Assembly (NCBI GenBank): GCA_947461805.1
Contig: CANHMJ010000022.1
Coordinates: 1-15,273, forward strand
Length of the DNA: 15,273 nucleotides
DNA from: Burkholderiaceae bacterium
Lineage (GTDB): Bacteria > Pseudomonadota > Gammaproteobacteria > Burkholderiales > Burkholderiaceae
Direction: 5' to 3'
Below are positions 7,910 through 13,807 of this stretch, in pieces (within the stretch, counting starts at the first letter, position 1; each line of letters starts with the position of its first letter). The position numbers and the translations under genes were made by a program. The notes below the pieces were generated by a model. It had not been told where the DNA came from and ran no database searches. It saw nothing but the letters and a program-made list of their open reading frames with translations.

Positions 7910-9085
7910 ATGTCAGACACTGCTCCATTGCCATTTATTCCATTTACACGCCCCAGCTTTGATGAGGCGACGATTACGGCAGTTGCTGAGGTGTTGCGCT
8001 CCGGCTGGGTTACCTCTGGCCCCAAATTGGCAGAATTTGAAGCAGCGCTCAGCGCCTATTTTGGCAATCGGCCGGTGCGCTGTTTTGCGAACGGTACCGC
8101 CACCATGAAAATTGCCTTGCAAGTGGCAGGCATCGGCCCAGGTGATGAGGTGATTACTACGCCAATCTCTTGGGTTGCCACATCGAACGTGATTCTCTCG
8201 GTTGGCGCTACTCCCGTCTTTGTTGATATTGATCCTCGCACTCGCAATATCGATCTTAATAAGGTGCCCGCAGCAATTACCACTAAAACACGTGCAATCA
8301 TGCCGGTCTATCTGGCCGGGCTACCCGTCAATATGGACGAGCTGTATGCCCTCGCGAAAAAGAATGGATTGCGGGTAATTGAAGATGCAGCACAGGCCTT
8401 TGGCTCGGAATGGAAGGGGCAGCGGATTGGCAGCATCGGCGATCTGGTGAGCTTCAGCTTTCAGGCAAATAAAAATCTATCTACCGTGGAGGGCGGCTGC
8501 TTAGTTTTGAATAACCTCGATGAAGCGCGTCTCGCAGAAAAGTTACGGCTTCAAGGACTCACCCGTACCGGCATGGATGGCATGGATGTCGACATGCTAG
8601 GTGGGAAAGATAACTTGACCGATATCAATGCCGTGATTGGCTTGCATCAACTCAAACACATTGCGCAATTTCAGGAAAAACGCACCCTGCTTGCAGCGCA
8701 CTACTTTACGGTCTTACACTCCGGCCTGAAAGAGGTCAATTTGCTGGGTCTGGAACTGGGGCTTCCGGTTCAATCGGATGGCGATTGCAGATCAAACTGG
8801 CATATGTTTCAGGTTGTATTACCCCTTGAGCAACTCACAGTCGACCGCGCCCACATCATGACCGATTTAAAAGAACAGGGCATTGGTACGGGCGTTCACT
8901 ACCCAGCCATTACCGGCTTTAGTCTTTACCGGCAACAGGGTTACCAGCTTAGCAATACGCCGATTGCAGCACGCATCGGCAAATCCATTCTGACTCTGCC
9001 GCTCTTTCCAGGCATGAGTAATGCAGATGTAGAGCGCGTTGTGAATGCGTTGCTGGCTCTTTTGACAAAGTACCGCAAAAGTTAG
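7910..9085 (+). CDS. arnB: UDP-4-amino-4-deoxy-L-arabinose--oxoglutarate aminotransferase ArnB
   Basis: A DegT/DnrJ/EryC1-type PLP aminotransferase that converts UDP-4-keto-pentose to UDP-L-Ara4N using glutamate. The protein has 391 residues. The opening PFTRPSFDEATITAV and RSGWVTSGPKLAEFE match ArnB; IEDAAQAFGSEWKG holds the cofactor-binding aspartate, and K188 in SFQANKNLSTVEGG is the PLP lysine. HYPAI near the C-terminus is also typical. The cytoplasmic product is the substrate for the formyltransferase encoded two genes downstream. DegT enzymes of other nucleotide-sugar pathways are similar, so the identity as ArnB also rests on the complete arn context. Confidence 0.92.
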   Translation: MSDTAPLPFIPFTRPSFDEATITAVAEVLRSGWVTSGPKLAEFEAALSAYFGNRPVRCFANGTATMKIALQVAGIGPGDEVITTPISWVATSNVILSVGATPVFVDIDPRTRNIDLNKVPAAITTKTRAIMPVYLAGLPVNMDELYALAKKNGLRVIEDAAQAFGSEWKGQRIGSIGDLVSFSFQANKNLSTVEGGCLVLNNLDEARLAEKLRLQGLTRTGMDGMDVDMLGGKDNLTDINAVIGLHQLKHIAQFQEKRTLLAAHYFTVLHSGLKEVNLLGLELGLPVQSDGDCRSNWHMFQVVLPLEQLTVDRAHIMTDLKEQGIGTGVHYPAITGFSLYRQQGYQLSNTPIAARIGKSILTLPLFPGMSNADVERVVNALLALLTKYRKS

Positions 9086-9136
9086 CGTTGCTGGGCTGCT
9101 CTGGGCGGGCCAAATCGCTTGTGATTGCTTAAATTA

Positions 9137-9148
9137 GACCCCGGGGTC
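9137..9148. repeat. 12-base perfect GC palindrome between arnB and arnC
   Basis: GACCCCGGGGTC is a perfect 12-base inverted repeat in the 84-base gap between arnB and arnC, with an overlapping GTCGAC at 9146-9151. It is not followed by a T-run, so it is not a normal terminator. It could be a protein operator, an mRNA structure ahead of arnC, or chance. The rest of the gap (9086-9169) holds no gene and no convincing promoter. Confidence 0.45.
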
Positions 9149-9169
9149 GACATCAGGCAAAATTGCGCT

Positions 9170-10135
9170 ATGACCGCAAACCCGTTACAGCCAGCACCCC
9201 AACTAAGTATTGTCATTCCGGTATACAACGAGGAGGAGGGCCTCCAAGCCCTATTTGATCGCTTGTATCCAGCAATGGATCAATTGCAAGCGAAATTAAA
9301 TCTTCGCTATGAGATTGTTTTTGTTAACGACGGTAGCAAGGATCGCTCTGCAGGGATGTTGGCAGCCCAATTTGATTTACGCCCAGACACCACTCGGGTT
9401 GTTTTATTTCAGAATAACTTTGGTCAACACATGGCCATTATGGCTGGCTTTGAGTATGCTCGCGGCGAATCCATTATTACGCTCGATGCCGACCTGCAAA
9501 ACCCGCCTGAGGAAATCGCCTTACTTGCGGCAGAATTAATCAAGGGCCACGATTACGTGGGTACGGTCCGCTCCAACCGACAAGATAGCTGGTTTCGCAA
9601 AACCGCATCGCGTGCGATGAATCATTTACGGCAGCGGATCACGCGCATTACCATGACCGATCAAGGCTGCATGCTGCGCGGTTACAGCCGCCGCATTGTT
9701 AATTTGGTACGCCAATGCAATGAAAGCAATACCTTCATTCCTGCACTCGCCTATACCTTTGCAGCAAACCCAACGGAAATTCAGGTGAAGCACGAGGAGC
9801 GTTTTGCTGGCGAATCCAAGTACAGCTTGTACCAACTCATCCGCCTGAACTTTGACTTGGTCACCGGCTTCTCAGTGATGCCGCTGCAACTCTTTTCCAT
9901 TTTTGGCATGCTGCTTGCCATAGGATCAGGAATCCTCTTCGCCATTCTCTTGGTGCGTCGCTTCGTTCTGGGCTCCGAGGTTGAGGGAGTATTTACTCTA
10001 TTCGCGTTAACCTTCTTCTTGATTGGTGTGATGCTCTTTGGTCTGGGTCTGCTCGGCGAATACATTGGTCGCATATACCAGCAAGTGCGTGAACGCCCGC
10101 GCTATGTGGTGCAAACTGTTTTGGAACGGCCGTAA
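9170..10135 (+). CDS. arnC: Undecaprenyl-phosphate 4-deoxy-4-formamido-L-arabinose transferase ArnC
   Basis: A GT2 glycosyltransferase that joins the formylated Ara4N from its UDP form to undecaprenyl phosphate at the inner membrane. It has 321 residues, near the E. coli length of 322. The N-terminal GT-A domain shows LSIVIPVYNEEEG, FVNDGSKDRS and the metal/nucleotide motif DADLQNPPEEI. Two hydrophobic C-terminal segments (SVMPLQLFSIFGMLLAIGSG onward and FTLFALTFFLIGVMLFGLG) anchor the enzyme, followed by GEYIGRIYQQVRERPRYVV. The ATG at 9170 gives this normal length; a TTG at 9125 would add 15 unlike-family residues. Its Shine-Dalgarno is weak (AGG, 12 bases upstream). Related GT2 enzymes such as GtrB look alike; the arn context decides. 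Confidence 0.9.
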   Translation: MTANPLQPAPQLSIVIPVYNEEEGLQALFDRLYPAMDQLQAKLNLRYEIVFVNDGSKDRSAGMLAAQFDLRPDTTRVVLFQNNFGQHMAIMAGFEYARGESIITLDADLQNPPEEIALLAAELIKGHDYVGTVRSNRQDSWFRKTASRAMNHLRQRITRITMTDQGCMLRGYSRRIVNLVRQCNESNTFIPALAYTFAANPTEIQVKHEERFAGESKYSLYQLIRLNFDLVTGFSVMPLQLFSIFGMLLAIGSGILFAILLVRRFVLGSEVEGVFTLFALTFFLIGVMLFGLGLLGEYIGRIYQQVRERPRYVVQTVLERP

Positions 10136-10138
10136 TCG

Positions 10139-11038
10139 TTGAATACACCGAACGCACCAATTCGGGCGCTTGTATTTGCTTACCATAACGTTGGCGTCGG
10201 CTGCATCAAGGCTCTGTTAGAGGCCGGCATTCAGATTGAATTGGTGGTCACCCACGCCGATGACCCACGCGAAGCGATTTGGTTTGGCAGCGTCGCTGCC
10301 CTGTGTCAAGAGCGAGGGATTCCATGCATTCAGCCGGATGCAAGCGATCTTTTGGATCTCCTGCCACAGTTTAAAAAAATAGCGCCTGATTATATTTTTT
10401 CGTTTTACTACCGCCACATGATTACCTCGGACATTCTCGCTGTGGCTCGCATCGCTGCGCTGAACATGCACGGCTCCTTGCTCCCAAAATACCGTGGTCG
10501 CGCGCCCGTGAACTGGGCAATCCTGCATGGAGAAACGGAAACGGGGGCAAGCCTGCACATCATGGAAGCCAAACCCGATGCCGGCGATATTGTTGGGCAA
10601 GTAGCAGTCCCTATTGATCCCGATGAAGATGCTACTGCCGTGTTTGCCAAAGTCAGCAATGCAGCAGTGCAAGTAATGCAAGCCACCTTACCTGCGCTCC
10701 TGAAAGGCCATGTTCCAAGAACCCCGAATGTACTTGCCGAGGGCAGCTATTTTGGTGGCCGCAAACCCGAAGATGGGCAGATCCAATGGTCTCAGGATGC
10801 ACTACAGGTGCACAACCTGATCCGTGCCGTAGCACCACCCTACCCCGGCGCATTCACGGACTGGCAAGGTGCGCGGATGGTTATAGCCAAGTCCAAACTA
10901 AATCCCGTACTACCGAGCTCCCTTGATCTTGGCCGGCCCGGCATCCAGGTAGTTGATAATCGGGTATTCGGTATTTGCGGGAATCGCCAGGCCATTGAAA
11001 TCATGGCATGGCAGCCAGCAAGTTCCAACGCAAATTAA
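10139..11038 (+). CDS. arnA: UDP-L-Ara4N formyltransferase (stand-alone ArnA N-terminal domain)
   Basis: Transfers a formyl group from 10-formyl-tetrahydrofolate to UDP-L-Ara4N. It has 299 residues and corresponds to the N-terminal half of enterobacterial ArnA. Motifs are VFAYHNVG, FSFYYRHMI, NMHGSLLPKYRGRAPVNW and PDAGDIVGQ. N109, H111 and D147 match the ArnA catalytic triad (N102, H104, D140 in E. coli) with one constant offset. The start must be TTG at 10139: it is in the same frame as arnC, only one codon separates it from the arnC stop TAA, and no ATG or GTG lies before the conserved core. The last 90 residues form the usual C-terminal subdomain. The decarboxylase half is encoded separately by the next gene. 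Confidence 0.9.
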   Translation: MNTPNAPIRALVFAYHNVGVGCIKALLEAGIQIELVVTHADDPREAIWFGSVAALCQERGIPCIQPDASDLLDLLPQFKKIAPDYIFSFYYRHMITSDILAVARIAALNMHGSLLPKYRGRAPVNWAILHGETETGASLHIMEAKPDAGDIVGQVAVPIDPDEDATAVFAKVSNAAVQVMQATLPALLKGHVPRTPNVLAEGSYFGGRKPEDGQIQWSQDALQVHNLIRAVAPPYPGAFTDWQGARMVIAKSKLNPVLPSSLDLGRPGIQVVDNRVFGICGNRQAIEIMAWQPASSNAN

Positions 11039-11076
11039 TTAGCATGCATTTAAAACACGGGTAACTGGGTAGCTTT

Positions 11077-12123
11077 ATGAAAAAAGTTCTGATTTTGGGT
11101 GTCAATGGATTTATTGGTCACCACCTCTCGAAACGCATTTTAGAAACCACCGACTGGCATGTCTATGGTATGGATATGCAAAACGATCGCCTGGGTGATT
11201 TAGTCTCGCATCCCCGCATGCATTTCTTTGAGGGCGACATCACAATTAATCGTGAGTGGGTTGAGTACCATATTCGCAAATGCGATGTGATCTTGCCGCT
11301 GGTAGCAATCGCAACACCGGCTACGTATGTACAGCAACCCTTGCGTGTATTTGAGCTCGACTTCGAAGCCAATTTACCCATCGTTCGGTCTGCGGTTAAA
11401 TATAAAAAACATTTAGTTTTTCCGTCGACCTCGGAAGTCTATGGCATGTGCGAAGACGCTGAGTTTGATCCGGCCCAGTCCAATATGGTCTATGGTCCGA
11501 TTAATAAACCCCGCTGGATTTATGCCTGCTCGAAGCAATTAATGGATCGGGTGATTTGGGGTTACGGCATGGAGGGCTTGCGCTTTACTTTGTTTAGGCC
11601 GTTTAACTGGATTGGCCCTGGTCTAGATAGCATCTACACACCTAAAGAAGGCTCTTCCCGTGTAGTAACCCAGTTCTTGGGTCACATCGTACGTGGCGAA
11701 CCCATTAACTTAGTTGATGGTGGCGAGCAAAAACGCGCCTTTACCTACATTGATGATGGAATTGATGCACTCATGCGCATCATTGCCAACGAAGGCGATA
11801 TTGCGAAGGGTAAGATTTATAACATTGGTAACCCAGCCAATAATCATTCCGTGCGCGACCTTGCCAATCAAATGCTGGCGATTGCCCGTAGCATTCCGGA
11901 ATACGCCAAGAATGCAGATCAAGTCAAGATCGTCGAAACGACCTCAGGTGCTTACTATGGCGTAGGCTACCAAGACGTGCAAAACCGTGTGCCTGCAATT
12001 GCAAACACCATGAGCGAGCTGGGCTGGAAACCATCCACCACGATGGGTGATGCCTTAAAGAATATTTTTGAGGCGTATCGCCACGACGTTGAAAAAGCCC
12101 GTCACTTAGTGGACCACGAGTAA
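11077..12123 (+). CDS. arnA: UDP-glucuronate decarboxylase (stand-alone ArnA C-terminal domain)
   Basis: An NAD-dependent short-chain dehydrogenase/reductase that oxidises UDP-glucuronate at C4 and decarboxylates it to UDP-4-keto-pentose, the ArnB substrate. It has 348 residues and is highly similar to the C-terminal half of E. coli ArnA. The NAD motif GVNGFIG is at residues 8-14. S119 and E120 (STSEVYG), Y149 and K153 (YACSK) and R304 (DVQNRVP) match ArnA S433, E434, Y463, K467 and R619. CDVILPLVAIATPATY and RPFNWIGPGLD are further family blocks. The 38-base gap after the formyltransferase holds only a GCATGC and an AATTAATT palindrome. The UDP-glucuronate supplier Ugd is not encoded here. 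Confidence 0.93.
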   Translation: MKKVLILGVNGFIGHHLSKRILETTDWHVYGMDMQNDRLGDLVSHPRMHFFEGDITINREWVEYHIRKCDVILPLVAIATPATYVQQPLRVFELDFEANLPIVRSAVKYKKHLVFPSTSEVYGMCEDAEFDPAQSNMVYGPINKPRWIYACSKQLMDRVIWGYGMEGLRFTLFRPFNWIGPGLDSIYTPKEGSSRVVTQFLGHIVRGEPINLVDGGEQKRAFTYIDDGIDALMRIIANEGDIAKGKIYNIGNPANNHSVRDLANQMLAIARSIPEYAKNADQVKIVETTSGAYYGVGYQDVQNRVPAIANTMSELGWKPSTTMGDALKNIFEAYRHDVEKARHLVDHE

Positions 12124-12129
12124 AAAGGT

Positions 12130-13050
12130 ATGGCCAAAATTGCCCTGAAGGTGGATGTCGATACCTTAAGAGGAACGCGCGAAGGAACGCCTAATTTGGG
12201 TCGTACCTTTGATCGTCTAGGTATCAAGGCTACCTTTTTGTTTAGCATGGGGCCAGACCATACCGGCTGGGCTTTAAAGCGGGTCTTTCGGCCCGGTTTT
12301 CTGAAAAAAGTCAGCAGGACATCCGTGGTGGAGCATTACGGTATTAAAACCCTACTCTATGGCGTATTGTTGCCTGGTCCGGATATTGGACGCGAGGCAG
12401 CGAGCGAAATGCAAGCAATTGATCGTGCCGGACATGAGACGGGTATTCATACATGGGACCACGTCGACTGGCAAGACGGCGTTCGCCAACGCGATAGCGC
12501 TTGGACAAAGGCGCAGATGCAAAAGAGCATGGTTCGCTTTATTGACGTATTTGGTCATGCGCCATTAACTTATGGCGCCGCCGGCTGGCAAATGAATGAA
12601 GCTGCTTTAGAGCAGCTGGATGCGTGGAATATTCAGTACTCATCCGATGGCAGAGCCTTGCCCAATCTTATCCCCTACCGCATTGCATTTGGCCATGGAA
12701 AAAGTAAGCACGTGCAATACCCTACTACCTTACCGACCTTCGATGAATTAATTGGCGTGGACGGCATGGATGCTTTAGGTGCTGTCCGCAAGATCCTGTC
12801 CTTGACGCAAAGCAACCCCAATGATCAAGTCTTTACCTTGCACGCCGAGCTAGAGGGGCAAAAACTCCTGCCTGCTTTTGAATGCCTGCTGGCTGGCTGG
12901 CTTGATCAAGGCCATGACCTGGTTACGATGGGGGAGTTACACCGATCTTGGGCAGTCACCAAACAACTCGATAAAATAGCGGTATTGCCGTTGACTTGGG
13001 GTGAAATACCCAATCGCAGCGGCGAGCTGATGATTCAGCCTGCGAACTGA
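12130..13050 (+). CDS. arnD: 4-deoxy-4-formamido-L-arabinose-phosphoundecaprenol deformylase ArnD
   Basis: A metal-dependent polysaccharide-deacetylase (CE4) family enzyme that removes the formyl group from undecaprenyl-P-linked Ara4FN, making the final donor and pulling the pathway forward. It has 306 residues, near the family length of about 300. KVDVDTLRGTREG gives the D9/D11 metal and catalytic site; HTWDHVDWQ supplies the HxxxD metal ligands; YGAAGWQ, LPTFDELIG and TLHAELEG complete the ArnD pattern. No signal peptide is seen, in line with action at the cytoplasmic face of the inner membrane. AAAGG lies only one base before the ATG at 12130, unusually close. It follows the decarboxylase gene by 6 bases. 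Confidence 0.93.
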   Translation: MAKIALKVDVDTLRGTREGTPNLGRTFDRLGIKATFLFSMGPDHTGWALKRVFRPGFLKKVSRTSVVEHYGIKTLLYGVLLPGPDIGREAASEMQAIDRAGHETGIHTWDHVDWQDGVRQRDSAWTKAQMQKSMVRFIDVFGHAPLTYGAAGWQMNEAALEQLDAWNIQYSSDGRALPNLIPYRIAFGHGKSKHVQYPTTLPTFDELIGVDGMDALGAVRKILSLTQSNPNDQVFTLHAELEGQKLLPAFECLLAGWLDQGHDLVTMGELHRSWAVTKQLDKIAVLPLTWGEIPNRSGELMIQPAN

Positions 13051-13057
13051 TTTAAAA

Positions 13058-13062
13058 AAGGA
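13058..13062 (+). promoter_or_regulatory. Strong ribosome binding site of bcp
   Basis: AAGGA within an A-rich stretch, six bases before the ATG at 13069, in the 18-base gap after arnD. It is one of the clearest Shine-Dalgarno sequences in the window. Confidence 0.75.
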
Positions 13063-13068
13063 AAATCC

Positions 13069-13533
13069 ATGTCAATTACTATTGGTCAACCGATTCCGCC
13101 GTGCGCGGTACCCGCAACATCCCAGCTCACCTTTTCTCCGTTGGCAGCCAAAGGGAAAAAGTTGGTTCTGTATTTTTACCCCAAAGACATGACCCCAGGT
13201 TGCACTGCCGAGTCCGGTGAGTTTCGTGATCGCATCGACGCATTTACAAAAGCCAACACCTTGGTAATCGGGGTCTCGCGAGACACCCTCAAATCCCATG
13301 ATAATTTCCGGCAAAAATTAGAGCTTCCATTTGAGCTGGTTGCCGATACCGAAGAGGTACTCTGCCAATTGTTCGGCGTCATGAAAATGAAGAACATGTA
13401 TGGCAAGCAGGTTCGTGGTGTTGAGCGCAGCACTTTCTTATTCGATATCAACGGCAAACTCACCAAAGAATGGCGCGGCATTAAGGTAACAGGCCATGTG
13501 GATGAGGTCTTAAAGGCAGCCCAAGCTTTGTAA
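13069..13533 (+). CDS. bcp: Peroxiredoxin, Bcp/PrxQ type
   Basis: A thioredoxin-fold thiol peroxidase of 154 residues that reduces hydrogen peroxide and organic hydroperoxides in the cytoplasm. The peroxidatic cysteine is C45 in YFYPKDMTPGCTAESGEF. The resolving cysteine that E. coli Bcp has five residues later is a glycine here (G50). The only other cysteines are C12 and C99, the latter in EEVLCQLFGVMKMKNMYGK, so resolution would need C99, C12 or an outside thiol. GVERSTFLFD is a further family block. It is the last gene before a strong terminator, 18 bases after arnD, so it is probably co-transcribed with the arn genes, though an internal promoter cannot be excluded. Confidence 0.93.
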   Translation: MSITIGQPIPPCAVPATSQLTFSPLAAKGKKLVLYFYPKDMTPGCTAESGEFRDRIDAFTKANTLVIGVSRDTLKSHDNFRQKLELPFELVADTEEVLCQLFGVMKMKNMYGKQVRGVERSTFLFDINGKLTKEWRGIKVTGHVDEVLKAAQAL

Positions 13534-13571
13534 TAAATATGCCTTAATTCTATCCAGTACATTGCCTTCAT

Positions 13572-13598
13572 AAAAAGCCCCAATCTGGGGCTTTTTTT
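13572..13598 (+). terminator. Rho-independent terminator after bcp
   Basis: A perfect 10-base stem (AAAAAGCCCC at 13572-13581, GGGGCTTTTT at 13587-13596) with a 5-base loop and a run of seven T. It lies 38 bases after the bcp stop and should end the Mth938-arn-bcp transcript. The A-rich left arm could also help termination on the minus strand, but no minus-strand gene lies to its right here. Confidence 0.93.
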
Positions 13599-13610
13599 CA
13601 TCAAAGGCAC

Positions 13611-13638
13611 TTGCTTTGATCCAAATTTACGGTAAAGT
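13611..13638 (+). promoter_or_regulatory. Weak candidate promoter of the phoH leader
   Basis: TTGCTT at 13611-13616 and TAAAGT at 13633-13638 are separated by 16 bases, giving a plausible but imperfect sigma-70 promoter just after the bcp terminator. Since phoH needs its own promoter downstream of that terminator, some start site should lie between about 13599 and 13760. Confidence 0.3.
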
Positions 13639-13641
13639 GAA

Positions 13642-13791
13642 GCATATGCAGCGTTGGCGACGAGACAGATTCTCGATCCGTTTTATTCCCCTGCTTGACC
13701 TGATTACGGCAAGCACGATGAACGCCCTTCACCGCTTTTACCATCCCTGCTGTGCCGACCTAAACCGCCTAATACCGCATGGCGGTTTTTT
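13642..13791 (+). ncRNA. Putative structured leader or small RNA upstream of phoH
   Basis: Between the bcp terminator and phoH the sequence has no credible gene but several possible RNA stems: a short CGAGA/TCTCG hairpin (13661-13675), TGCTTG/CAAGCA (13692-13715), and GCGTT (13651-13655) pairing with AACGC (13721-13725) to enclose both as a three-way junction. The region ends in a terminator-like hairpin at 13762-13791. This could be a phoH 5' leader with attenuation or a separate small RNA of about 150 bases. I do not recognise a known riboswitch, 6S or SRP RNA. The stems are short and could arise by chance, so confidence is limited. Confidence 0.35.
13762..13791 (+). terminator. Terminator-like hairpin just before phoH
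   Basis: AAACCGCC (13762-13769) pairs perfectly with GGCGGTTT (13781-13788) around an 11-base loop, and six T follow from 13786. It has the form of an intrinsic terminator but lies only 19 bases before the phoH ATG and directly ahead of its Shine-Dalgarno. The loop contains a second ACCGC (13774-13778) that can instead pair with GCGGT (13782-13786). It could end a small RNA, attenuate phoH or affect its translation. Confidence 0.7.
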
Positions 13792-13795
13792 AATT

Positions 13796-13800
13796 AGGAG
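13796..13800 (+). promoter_or_regulatory. Ribosome binding site of phoH
   Basis: AGGAG at 13796-13800, seven bases before the ATG at 13808. It begins only four bases after the T-run of the preceding hairpin and strongly supports this start over later in-frame ATGs. Confidence 0.85.
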
Positions 13801-13807
13801 AGTCTGA

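Noticed and set aside
9125..9169. Upstream TTG extension of arnC
   Set aside because: It adds 15 unlike-family residues across the GC palindrome; the ATG at 9170 gives the expected ArnC length and N-terminus.
10217..10681. 154-codon open frame on the minus strand under the ArnA formyltransferase
   Set aside because: Antisense shadow of a strongly conserved gene with all catalytic residues; composition is His/Cys-rich and no start signal is seen.
13176..13610. 144-codon open frame on the minus strand over bcp
   Set aside because: Antisense to bcp and starting beyond its terminator; no ribosome binding site and no family pattern.
13651..13690. tRNA-like or SRP RNA-like segment in the phoH leader
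   Set aside because: The T-arm-like bases around 13670 lack the GGTTCRA pattern, no acceptor stem closes it, and the conserved SRP RNA core was not found on either strand.
13616..13807. 63-codon reading frame between bcp and phoH
   Set aside because: It begins with TTG without a ribosome binding site, runs through the terminator-like hairpin and ends at the phoH start; the protein has no recognisable pattern.
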